Source: Bactericera cockerelli (taxonomy: Eukaryota; Arthropoda; Insecta; Hemiptera; Triozidae). Taken from it: DNA of 64,000 nucleotides. The notes under the pieces are model-generated. The model saw nothing but the letters and a program-made list of their open reading frames with translations, ran no database searches and was not told where the DNA came from. The DNA lies in NCBI GenBank assembly GCA_024516035.1, contig CM044967.1:3714859-3778858 (forward strand), given 5' to 3'. The position numbers and the translations under genes are program-made. This document shows positions 1-13,000 of this stretch, piece by piece; the first letter of the stretch is position 1; the number at the start of each line of letters is the position of its first letter.

Positions 1-392
1 CCTAAATATTCATGCGATCAACTAACCTCTCTATTTTAATCAGTATAAACAAAAAAGTGAGAAGTTGTACTAGATGTTCATGAATATCAGAACATACCTG
101 GACAGCTGTTTCGAACTTATTTGCTCTCATCAGCAGGTAATAGTCCTAAATATTCATGCGATCAACTAACCTCTCTATTTTAATCAGTATAAACAAAAAA
201 GTGAGAAGTTGTACTAGATGTTCATGAATATCAGAACATACCTGGACAGCTGTTTCGAGCTTATCTGCTCTCATCAGCAGGTAATAGTCCTAAATATTCA
301 TGCCATCAACTAACCTCTCTATTTTAATCAGTATAAACAGAAAACTGAGAAGTTGTACATGAATATCAGAACATAACTGGACAGATTTTAAT
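1..392 (+). repeat. 144-bp tandem array, about 2.7 copies
   Basis: CCTAAATATTCATGCGATCA-type units start at 1, 145 and 289. Each contains GTGAGAAGTTGTACTAGATG and ACAGCTGTTTCGAGCTTAT-like segments. Dispersed single copies occur near 12837-12990, 26190-26330, 26548-26662 and 50205-50250, so the unit belongs to an interspersed family. It lies upstream of the first visible DAAM exon. Confidence 0.9.
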
Positions 393-411
393 TAAATGTT
401 AGAAAGGACAC

Positions 412-600
412 TTTCCGGCGCACTCCTCTAGACATAGCATCTAAATTGGAAGTAAAGTTTCACATATTGACCATCAAAGGGGAGGCTACGTACTACGGGA
501 CGGGCAAGCTAAAACATAGACCACAGATGCAGCCACTGTTACGATAGCTGCTATTCAATGGCTATGAAATAGAAAAGGCTGTAAAACACTCATCTTAGAG
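412..600 (+). repeat. SINE-F, diverged 3' body
   Basis: Matches the body of the copies at 45142-45432 and 49920-50200 (CTTCCGG.GC, AGGGGAGGC, ACATAGACCAC, GGCTATGAAATA) with many changes. The tRNA-like head is missing. Intronic to DAAM. Confidence 0.6.
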
Positions 601-959
601 TGAACAGCCTACAAACAAAAGTACCTCAGTATTCGTACATAAAATATTAGTTGTGGTAATACCTATTTTTTTCTTATTTTAGGTAGGGACAGGAATAGGA
701 CATTTAATGTAACAGAGGTCGGTGTGATGATTCACACCTTATGGGATTCCAACAATTCTGTATTGATAAAGCGGAAACAAGAGCACACTTAAACTGGAAC
801 TATTTTGTAAAATGAAAGATATAGAATGGAATGAAGAACTATGGGGAAGTATAGAAGCTCATTCATACTCGAAAAGCCCTTTAAGTCAAAAAGCTCATTT
901 AATATCGAATAATTTTGTTTTTTTTTTAATTTCGTCTTGAACTGAAATCTTGTTCATAG

Positions 960-1077
960 GAATACATAGAAACCAGAAGCGCTACCAGTATGTTCAATAT
1001 CCTCCGAAGAAAACTCGGCCACACCGCTGCCTACCCTCATTTCCTATCCGTGCTGCAGCATTGTATTCTCCTGCCTC
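960..1077 (+). CDS. DAAM: DAAM exon: end of FH3/dimerisation region
   Basis: First visible coding exon, phase 0 in and phase 1 out. It follows a T-rich tract and CATAG, and ends at CTGCCTC before GTAAGT. It encodes [20 protein letters not shown] and on through [18 protein letters not shown], a stretch characteristic of DAAM proteins. The leftover C joins TT of the next exon to make Leu, giving [13 protein letters not shown]. It has no long ORF and would be missed without homology. Confidence 0.88.
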
Positions 1078-4000
1078 GTAAGTGGAACAACTAACATTAT
1101 TATTTTTTTCATATACATCTCCACCATCATCATTTTCATCACCATCATTGGAATCTGCATCATCATGTTTTACTTTTTAATGTTTTTACTTGGGTGGTTT
1201 TACTTGCTATTTATTACCTATAAGGAGTATAAGGTATAGAAAGTATTGTTTTTGGTCGATTTTTTTTTTTTTTGAAATTGACCTGATAACATTACTGGAC
1301 GAATTAGACTCTCCTGATTTAAAAAAAGTGATTTTTATCAAATGGTTCGTTCGTATGTATGTCTCGTAAACTATAAGAGTTATCAAAAAAAAAATATTTG
1401 AATTGCAGACATAATCTTTGTTACAGTTAAATCTGTCTCAGGTATCACCAATCCATTTATAATCCCAGCGAGGGAGTTCTTAACTTCAGTGATTCGATGG
1501 TAAATGGTATATCTAATGTATAACCTATCCTGGTTTTATAGGCTGTGTCCGAAAGGCAACTACAATTTCGTAGCAGTCCGTTAAAATAATAAATGTTTAT
1601 TGTTTCTCTCTCTTATTTGAACGAAATTGACGGTTGAGAGATAGATAAGGGGATTTTGAGAGTGAGAGTGTTTTCTGGAGTGAAAAATTGGTATTCAAAG
1701 TAGAGCCAAACACTATTAAAAGCAGAATAAATTTAATAAGGGTCGGGTGGAAGAGATTGCCTAAGGCAATAACCCCGCCCTTTAGTTAGGACATATATTA
1801 TGTATGTATTTATTTCTTTATTTTTTTCTTCTATTATATTGTATATTGTATTTTCATTTGTAATTATTTTTATTGTATATAATATATGTCCTATTACCTA
1901 ATAAAGTGTAAATAAATAAATAAATAAATAAGATGTACTATGTATTATAATTGATTCTTTCAGTTGGTTGTGGTGGGCATCCGCAGCACTGGCTTCTATT
2001 AGATCGTCTGGTTCAACAACTGACCCAGCAGACAGACACTGGAGAAGATTATGACCACATTCTCATCAAGATCAACGTCAAGAAAATTGTGCATCTTCTT
2101 GCCAAGGTAATTTTCTTACAGAAAATGTTTTGGTCTTTTCTTACAGAAAACCCCATGTGCTGCGTCCTCTATTTAGAACTATTGTCCCCCAAGCATACGC
2201 ATGATTCACTAGGTTTTGACGTATGACGTGGACTTAGACGAAATGGAAAAATAATTGTTATTAAGTTCATATTAGAAATCCAAAGTAATGTTAGGTATAT
2301 GTAATATTTTAAATAAAACTAGAATTCTTTAAAGAATTCTTTAAAGAATCCTAGTTTTATATAAAACATTACATATAACTGAAATGTGAAATGCTAGAGC
2401 TGGGATACCACAGAGAGCAAAGTTTTAACTCACAGCGTTGCGAGGTGTTTCGCAACGTTTCATGCTCAGTTCTTCCTTTAGAATTAACTGAGATCCAATG
2501 ATTGAAACATTGCTCCGCATCGCTTTGTAATTAAAAAATGAACACAAAATGTTGCGAAACGTGTCAAACAAAATGTTGCACTCAGTGGAATCCCGGCAGA
2601 GATCTGATATACCTAATAGTAAAAAATAAAACATTCATGAGATGATGGTGACGGAATAAGTGTCAATAACCCAGAATAGCTCTAGAGTCTAGAGCCTCGG
2701 TCGGCAATTAGCGGACCGCGGTCCAAATCCGGACCGCGAAGCTCATTTGTCCGGCCCGCGAACAAAATTTTAGGTTCGAAAAATAATATTTTTTTTTTCT
2801 TTCTTAAAAAAAAATTGATTTGCAAGAAGAAGTAGTCATAAAAATGTGCAAAGAGACAGTATCGACAGAACAGTTTTGGTGTAAGAAAGTTCCAAAAGAC
2901 TGTAGGTTCCTATTAATCCGGACCGCGAAGGTTTTTCTCATGTTAATCCGGACCCGAACAGGATTTTATTGCCGACCCCTGCTCTAGAGCATCTTTAATT
3001 CTGAAACCTACAAGCGTCACGCATTTTCTTGACAAGAATCTATCCCTTTAGATAAGTATCAACAACCCAGAATAGCTCTAGAGCATCTTTAATTCTGAAA
3101 CCTACAAGCGTCACGCATTTTCTTGACAAGAATCTATCCCTTTAGCGGCGTCGCGCGTCGGAGGGCGTGTGAAGTGTTGATTCCGCAGTTCTGAGTTCCC
3201 TGCTACAAGTGCTACATCACTATTTTCTTGAGTGTCTTAGAAGTTCTTTTCTCTCTCTCTCTCTCTTCTCTCGTTCCATCTTTGTCATTCGCTGTCTCTA
3301 AATCTTTCTTATCTTTCTTTTAAATTTTGCTGTTGAATTCTAGACGTGAAACGGATGGGAGAGGAGGAGTGGAGAAAGTGAGGAGAGGGGTTCTTTATCT
3401 TCCTAAATTCTGATCTTGAGAATTTCTGCAGTTTTCTTAGAATTATAATCCACCTTTTTTTAATTACCTTATCTTATTTTTGTATTCCATCTAGTATTCT
3501 TATTTATGTATTCCATACATACTGGTACGAATGCTGGGGGTATAGTAGTATGTAGTGGTTCTGTCTGAGTATGTGTGTGTATTTTCTTTGAACTACGTTT
3601 TTAATACTGACGGTTAAGACTAGAGAGTCCCTCTATGCCAACAAACAGTATAAGTCTCTTTAAAAAAAGTAATGAGAGTCCCTGTATGCCCCAACAAATA
3701 GTATAAGTCTCATTTTATTGTTAAGTTAGTAATAAGCACATAGAAGTTCAACAATACTGGTCACAAAAAGCTTACAATACTCGTACGATACAACTTGATA
3801 TGTTCTTATGTACCTTATGTGTCTGGCCTGGAGGGTATGTTGCCTCGTGGGTAATAGGAATACGATATTCTCATGCCAAACATAGTTTGTATGGATCTAA
3901 AAATGTCAATGGTTGTCTAAGACTGCGGTCGGCAACCTTTTGAACTACGCAGACCCCTAGCTTATCTCGAATTTTTTTAAGGGACCCCCACATTACAAAA

Positions 4001-7000
4001 GCATGGGGGGGGGGGGGCGTATGAAAAAAAGTAGGTAGATATGTAAATGGTTATTAAGATTCTTAATGGATTTGGTTCTTTATTGAAACAAGAAAACGAA
4101 AATAAAAACAAAGATAAAACGAAAAGAAAATTATTCACTGACCTACCACCTACCTAACGCACAAATCAAGGAGAACTAAACTTAATAAACATTCAGTATG
4201 AATTGGGATTATTGGGATTCCCGAGACTCGGGAGAAACAACAGAAAACTCAGGTTTGGACTTGCATGGGGATGCTAAGACATAGAGAGTTAGGGGGGAGC
4301 TATTTTTCTTTTTTAAAATCCTGAAATGGCTTCGCGGACCCCAGGTTGCCGACCGCTGGTCTAAGAGGTATGCACACTTTTCATTTATTTCATAAACAGG
4401 AGGAAAATGTCCATGGTTGTCTATAAGACTTATAAACACTTTTTATTTATTTCATAAACAGGAGGAAGAGATTGTTGCAGCGAAAAAGAAGGCTGATGAA
4501 CTGGAGATGGAAAATGTCGACCTCTCCAACAGACTGGCCAAGAAAGAGCAAGAACTGGATGTAAAGACTCAAGAAAACGTGAGTGTCGGGTGCATTTCTA
4601 TCATGATCATAGGGTGGCGTCATCGTGAACGATGGTAGCCAGACAGTGGAGTAATGACTCAGCACTTCTACCACTGTCTATACAAGGAGCCTAATAATTT
4701 ACAAGGGCCCCCAGAACTGAGCCAATGCTGGTCTACTCCCTGTTTATAGTCCCCCAGCCAGACTATAATTGGTAATGGACATTTTTAGTTATGAACTTAA
4801 CGAACTTTATAAACAATCAAATGTCCAATAACCAATTATGTGTCTCCTGGCACATATATTATGAATAAAAATAATATGCTTTACTTACTTTTTTAGAATG
4901 GCGCAAAGCTTCTGAAAATAAATCAAAGGCGCCTTAAATGGTTTTAATTCTAATCTCTTCCTTAAATGGTTCTAATTCATGAAGTATGACACCTAAAAAA
5001 ATAGCCACCACGCAAATCTGGGCGCCCAAATACTAATTGAAAAGTGAATTACTGTACCTTTTTCATCATCACATGCATTCAAACTTTGATCAATTACCTA
5101 CTGAAATATTTTCTATGATTTTTTGTTGCAATATAGTATAGAAATATCTCTTTTTTTACATTCGGTAAATTTCTAATATTAGAACCTGAAAGAATTTCAA
5201 TAAATTCATAACGTCTGGTGACGGAATTGAAAGTGTCTCCAATAATACCAATATATTTTCAACAATTAATTAATTGAAATGATGCTTTTCAGGAAGACCT
5301 ACAAGAAAGCTTATCACGCATCAAGGATCGACTGGAGAAGGAAACAGCAGGACATTTGGAAGCCAAGCAGAAGGCTACAGAGTTGGAGGATCGGATTTCA
5401 GAACTGAAGCTGAGGGCAGACTTTGAGAAGGACGAGAGAGAGAGACTGGAGAACCTGATCAACAGTGGAAGTGTGCCGGATGATACCAAGGTGACAAAGA
5501 ATAATAATAATACTTTCTAGTGGAAGGTATAAAACCTCAGCAACACGCTGAATTGGAATACTATTAATTCTTGTTAATTTATTTTTTAATTGTAACTTTG
5601 TATTTAATTTATTCCAAATAAAGGTTTATTTGTTTACTTAGTGGAAGGTAGCCACCAGGCGAGGTTAATGCTCAAAGCATTTTCTACCATCTACCCCTCA
5701 AGAATGATCTTGTATATGGCCCTTAGAGTATTCAGCAGAGCGTCGGTCCAGAAATAATAAAAACAAAGAAATAATAATGAAAAAAGAGCCAACAAGAAAT
5801 GTATGTGATAATATTTCTCTTATTTCTCGTCCCCAGGTCGTTGGTCAGACCCGGTTCGTCGGGCGAGAAGACAGCCCGGCGCCTCCGAAACCCGAGCAGC
5901 CGCCTCCTTGTGCTCCTCCCCCTGCTTCTCTCCCTCCCCCTCCTCCTCCTCCTCCTAACATTCCTCCTCCATGTCCCATCCCGGCGCCTCCCGCTTTCAA
6001 AGTCGAAGCCAAATACGTTCCTCCCGCGTCTGTGCCCCTGAAATCCTTCAACTGGGTGAAACTGCCCGACACCAAGGTGAGAAATTATTGATTGCAGCAA
6101 GTTCCAGTAGCTTAGTTTATTTAAATGTAAATAAAACAATAATAAAATTAGAGATCGTAGACTTCTACAAACTCAGCTGAGGGAAGAGCCGAAAACATAC
6201 TTGCTGCATTCCCCCGCTGCACCGCCAGGCTATCCAGTAGCTTGATCGATAAGGCTGCGGACTTGTAACCTGGAGGTCGGTGGTTCAAGTCCCGGTTTCA
6301 GCGTAGATTTAGTAAAGCGAGTTTGAGTAGTTGTGATATCACGAAAGTGATTAACACAAATATGATAACTTTTTTTTTAAGTTCCAGAACCAAAAGCGTG
6401 GAACGGCAAAGTCGAAACGATGTACGGCAATGCCGCATAGTGTAGAATAGGAATAAGAAAAATAAATATAAGCCATGCCCCGGGCCAACATTTGGCTGTA
6501 GTCCGCAGGACAGTATGTGAATACGTTAGGTAGCCTTATGTTCTGCAGCCAGAGTTGATGGCACGTTAAAGACAAGTTAAAGTTCTTGTTCTGTTACTGA
6601 AGTTAAGACGTGCACAGAGGTGAGGATTTGGATGGGTGCATTCAAATTTGAACCCTCGTGTTGCTGGATATTCCTGGCCCAACCAGACAAATTTGGGTAA
6701 AATCCCCGTTAAGAAAGGGACTTTAAACTCAAATATGACTTAGCTAATGTAATTTTAAAGTTCTAGGTTATAATGATCAACCAAAAAATTGATGATACAT
6801 CGAGCACTTTTTTTTGTAACTGGACTATGATAAAACCATTGTAAAAAATTGTAAATTTACGACGGAATATGAGTATTTAATGATATGTGATTCAGAACAA
6901 GCCAACTAAAGTTGGCTGGAGAAAATCACTCTCACCCCAGCTGTAGCCACGGGGGAGAAAAAACAACAAAGGATCAAAGTATTATTATTAAACACTTTAT

Positions 7001-10000
7001 TAGATAAAAAGGCATATGTACAGTACAAATAATTACTATAACAATGAACCAAAAAATGTAAACAAAATATACAATTAAAAGGAAAAATAAAAGAAAAATA
7101 TATCTGTACCCTAGAGTTAAAGAGTCGTAACTCCAGTTTTTCAAATTTTACAGGAAAAGCAAAATAAGATTTCAACTTTTTGCATTTGTAAATTCTTCTC
7201 CTTAGTTTATTTCTAAAAACAAAACTGTTTTTTTGTTTTATACTGAATAAAAGGAAATATTATCCTCTAGTAAAATTGCCGTACGATAACAAACTGTCTT
7301 TTACCATGAAAATCCGTAATTTTGGAATTACGATTTTCTTAATTTTATTTTTTTCCTTTTTTCTTATAAGGAATGGATCTGCGGTCTTTTTCCATGTTAC
7401 AAAATAAATCATGGTGAATCCGAATATGAACTTAACTCAATTTCGAAAAAAATTGGAGTTGCGACTCTTTAACTCTAGGGTACAGATATATAGACATATG
7501 TCCTAACTAAAGGGCGGGGTTGCCTATGGCAATCTCTTCAACCCAACCTTCCAACCAAAAATGTAAAAATGTTCCTTCTGTTCATTGGTCAGGTGAACGG
7601 CACCATCTGGACAGAGCTGGACGAGAGCAAACTATTCGCCAGCATGGAGCTGGAGGTGGTGGACAAACTGTTCGGGGCATACCAGAAGAACGGAGTTCCG
7701 GTGAGTATGATGGCTGGGGTTTTTTTTCTTAAATAATAATAATAAATTATATCGCCTTATTTATACTGCCCGATTAGGACTATTAAGCCCCTTTATTCCA
7801 GCAGTAAGCCCAAGACGCATTATTATGTGGTAAAAATCCCAAATGGGAGGATAACTTGTCATGTCCCGGCTGGGTTTCGAACCCGCGACCTCTGGAATCT
7901 CTGGATTCACAGAGTGCCGCCTTTACCACCGAGCTTCTTTTCATTTTTTTGTATACAGAGAGGACCCATCCTAAGCCATTTTTATTTGGCTTCTAAGATG
8001 TTGAAGATCATATTATCATAGGGAATCATGAAAGGGATATTTAGACCTGTATTTGAACGGAGTTCCGGTGAGTATGATGGCTGGATTTTTTTGTATACAG
8101 AGAGGACCCATTCTAAGCCATTTTTATTTGGCTTCTAAGATGTTGAAGATCATATTATCATAGGGAATCATGAAAGGGATATAATTATAGACCTGTATTT
8201 GAACGGAGTTCCGGTGAGTATGATGGCTGGGTTTTTTTTTCTATACAGAGAGGACCCATCCTAAGCCATTTTTATTTGGCTACTAAGATGTTGAAGATCA
8301 TAATATATCATAGGGACTCATGAAAGGGATATTAAGACCTGTATTTGAACGGAGTTCCGGTGAGTATGATGGCTGGGGGTTTTTTTTTGTAAACAGAGAG
8401 GACCCTAAGCCATTTTTATTTGGCTTCTAAGATGTTGAAGATCATATCATAAGGACTCATGAAAGGGATATTTAGACCTGTATTTCCACATCAAGGAGCT
8501 TCAATATTTCTTAAATAAAACCCAAGACTTGTTTTAGGAGAGAAAAAAAATGATCGCACATCGTTCAGAACGAGCCAACTTTTCAACCAGCTGTAGCCAA
8601 GCTGGTTACAACAACAACAACAGCAACAACAATATCAACAAAAAAGACATAATCATAGTTAATCAAGTTGCATTTAAAATTTTTAAAAAGTATTAGATTG
8701 TATGGATTTTTACTTTCTAGGTATTGCTTATAAGCATTAACCTCGCCTGGTGGTTGCCTTTCACTAAGGAGTGTTATTATTATAAGATATCGGTAGAAAG
8801 AATTGTTTTTTTTTTAATTTGTGTCTTATTAAATACTAGCCGTTTGCCCGTGCTTTGCAACGGGACTAAATTTCAAATTTACTAAGGCATGGCCGTACTG
8901 CTGGACAGCAATGCCTTTTTCAACTTTTTATAATTTTTCTGGACAAAGCGATAATAGTTTTGAGGGGGTCAATTCTGAGACATTTTTCGCCATCTCTTAC
9001 CGTTTTGGCTAAACAACTCCGGACAAACAAACAAACATAGGTAGTTAGTCCTTTTTTCTGTTTTAGAGATTTTAGCTAGACTTGAAGATAAATATTTTTT
9101 ACTGTCAGAAGTCGTTCGTTTGAAGTGATTATTCCAAACTTTAGATCTCAGAAAATCTTCTGAAGATTGTATCTGTTTAATGACATTGTAATTAAGTTTT
9201 ACGTTTTAGATAAGTTAGGGACACTTGTAAATTGGATATCTCTCGTCAGCTTATAAATAATAATAATAATAATAATATTTCCTTCCTAGGCGGAAGGCTC
9301 CATGGAAGATCTCACTAAGGCGGGGAAAGTGAACAAAACCAAAAGCTTATCTGTGATAGACGGGAGGAGAGCCCAGAACTGTACCATTCTTCTCTCCAAA
9401 CTCAAGATGACTGACGAAGAAATATCCAAGTAAGTAAATTAAAAGTAAATATTAAACAATTATACATACTCAAGTTTTGTTTCTGTAAAGTAAAGAATAT
9501 TCCTGTTAAAGATGTATTACACTACATGTGACTTATGGGAGTAATCACCTACTCTCAGATGAAGAATAAGAAAAAAATAAAAGAAATAGATAAAATTGAT
9601 AATCAAGTACAAATATGAAAAAAATACTGAATTATAAAAAATACTTCGGTAGAAAAAAACATAATTACAGAAAAGATAATAATAATTTCGTGTCCGTGAG
9701 ATTGGTATTGATACCTAAATCACGGTGGTGAGAGGATTATATGGACGCCCAGATCCAATGTCTAGGCCCCTTTCATGTCCATTGATTCTATTTGGTTTTA
9801 ACGTTCTTGAGGTAAACAGGACGGGGGTATTACCCTCCATTCGCTGGGAATCGTACCAGCTACCCACATATACCTCACCCAGCCTGGGTAGTGCCGGAAG
9901 CGCCAGCCTCACATGTTCGGAAGGAAGAGAATTTTCTGTGCGAAAAGTCTGCTCCAACCGGGAATCGAACTCAGGATCTCTGGACTACGTGCAGTAGTCA

Positions 10001-13000
10001 CAACCGTTACGCCACGGAGGCTGGCTACAGTAAAGATAATTCGACATTATGATTATTATTAAAACCAATCGTTCTTTTTTTTTCGATAGGGCCATTCTGA
10101 GAATGGACAGGGAAAACCAGCTCAACAGTAAATTACAGAAAAGATAATTCGACATTATTATTATTATTATTTTTTGTTATATTTGTGTTAATCACTTTAC
10201 TCAAACTATCACAACTACTCAAACTCGCTTTACAAATTCTACGCTGAAACCGGGACTTGAACCACCGACCTCCAGGTTACAAGTCCGTCGCCTTATCGAT
10301 CAAGCCATTGAAGTCGGTATTATTATTATTAATTTTCAATTCAATTGTTCTCTTTTTTCAACAGGGCCATTCTCAGCATGGACAGGGAAAACCAGCTCCC
10401 CCTGGACAGTTATCCTCTCATTCGTACCACATAGTAATAAGTCCTGGGCTTACTGCTGGAATAATGGGACTTTAATAGTCCTTATCGGGCAGTATCAATA
10501 AGGCGATATTATTATTATTATTATTGATCAGTAGCTTGATCGATAAGGCGGCGGACTTGTAAGCTGGAGGTCGGTGGTTCAAGTCACGGTTTCAGCGTAG
10601 ATTTAATAAAGCGAGTTTGAGTAATTGTGATAGCACGAAAGTGATTAACACAAATATGATAACTTATATTATTATTTTTAAATTCAATTGTTCTCTTTTT
10701 TCACCAGGGCCATTCTCAGCATGGACAGGGAGAACCAGCTCCCCCTGGACATGCTAGAACAGCTGCTCAAGTTCACTCCTAACGCGGAAGAGGCGGCACT
10801 GCTAGAGGAACATAGTGCCGAGACCTTGGCCCGAGCTGATAGGTTCATGTATGAGATATCCAAGTGAGTGCTTGTACTTCTTTTCACATCTGTGGAAAGT
10901 TGTAGTTTGTAATTTTGTAATTGTTTTACAATTGACAAAGTGATATTGTTCATGTATGAGATATCCAAGTGAGTGTTTCTACTTCTTTTCACATCTGTGC
11001 AATGGGTTCATGTATGAGATATCCAAGTGAGTGTCTCTACTTCTTTTCACATCTGTGCAATAGGTTCATGTATGAGATATCCAAGTGAGTGTTTCTTCTC
11101 TTTATTTTTTATTCCAAACTTTAAATATTTTTATTATATTTTTTTTTTACAAAAGTTAAACATTAATGCATCATTCTTCTACTCGTCCCATTCCTGCACC
11201 ATCTTCACATTCAATCCCTCTGATCCTCCGTCTCGCTCCTCTCACTCTCATGGATACTGCTCTCACTATCGAAATTTGTATTTTCACTTTGAGCCAACAT
11301 AGCATTGTACTTCTTTTCACATCTGTGCAAAGTTGTAATATGTAATTTTGTTATTGTTTTACAATTTACAAAGTAATATTGTTCATGTATGAGATATCCA
11401 AGTAAGTGTTTGTGTACTTCTTTTCACATCTGTGCAAAGTTGTAATATGTAATTTTGTAATTGTTTTACAATTTACAAAGTGATATTGTTCATGTATGAG
11501 ATATCCAAGTGAGTGCTTGTACTTCTTTTCACATCCGTGCAAAGTTGTAACCTGTAATTTTGTAATTGTTTTACAATTTACAAAGTGATATTGTTCATGT
11601 ATGAGATATCCAAGTGAGTGTTTGTACTTCTTTTCACATCTGTGCAATTATTGGTATAAGTAGGGCTGTCGGCTACGAAAGCTCTTGATGAGGAAGAAAG
11701 TGCGGGATGAAATGAGGAAGAAATGAGGGGGATGAGGAAGAAAGTGCGGGGTGTTGAATGTGAAGATGGGGCGGGAATGTTATTATTTGAAAGTTGTTAA
11801 ACATTGAAAAAAAATATATATAATAAAATCTTGTTAATAAAAAAATAAAAAAAAAGTTAGACAACCTCTGATATTATATCAAAAAAAAAAAAAAAAAAGC
11901 TCTTTGTCACTGCGACCTTAAATAGATCTTTTGTGACATGCCCCTGTAACTCTAAAAGAGATTAAAGCTATTAATGTAGCTTAAGATTCTTTTAGGACTG
12001 ATTTCGGTAACTTCTTTAGGTGTTAGAATCAGCCTTGAGAAGTGTTTCAGTCGAGCGTGTGAGGCTGCTCCACATTCACAGAGAATGTCTTTTGCTGTCT
12101 CTGGGGCCTCTTTACAGAGACTACATTTTAGGTCTTAAGCAATGTCCATTTGTTCAGACGGTAGTTGAGGCTACAGTGGCCTGTTAAAAAGCCAGTAAGG
12201 ATTCCTCTTTACTCAGACAGAGCATTTCTTTTGCTCTCTCATCTGTGCAAAGTTGTAATATGTAATTTTTTCACTCTTTACAAAGTGATAGTAGTAAAAA
12301 AGTTATCATATTTGTGGTAATCACGATGTGATTTCACAATGACACAATCCCGATTGTGCCAGTTTGTAAGTTTTCTCAGATTATTTTAAGTTTTCTCTTG
12401 TTTAGTCTGTGATTAAATGTTAAACTGTCTCTTCCACCCCAGAATTCCTCACTATGAGCAAAGGCTCAGGTGTCTTCACTACAAGATGCGGTTCTGCTTT
12501 TGGATCAGTGACATAGAGCCAAAGATCAAATCTGTGATGGAGGCATCGCGAGAAGTGACACGGTCGAGACGATTGAGAAAGTTGCTTGAACTGGTGTTGG
12601 CTTTGGGTGAGTAGTAAAACTCCTTCTGTCTGATTTAAAAGTTTCATTCCTTCACTTAGTTTGCTAACAGTAGAGTTCATTTCAGATACCGACAACATTT
12701 TTTTCTGTGTGTTTTACTGATTAAAATAGAGAGATCAGTTGATGGTATGACTATTCAATAGCTGGCCTGTTAAGGAGAGCTAATAAAACTAACTAATTTA
12801 AAATAGAGAGGTTACTTGACGGATTAGGTATTCAGAAGTATTACCTGCTGATGAGAGCAAATAAGCTCGAAACAGCTGTCCAGGTATGTTCTGTTATTCA
12901 TGTACATCTAGTATAACTTCTCACTTTTCTGTTTATACTGATACTGAATTAGGTCGAAACAGCTATCCAGGTATGTTCTGATATCTATCTGCATCTAAGC

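Noticed and set aside
5732..6139. Gly/Arg-rich minus-strand ORFs over the FH1 exon
   Set aside because: Shadow frames of the proline-rich FH1 coding sequence.
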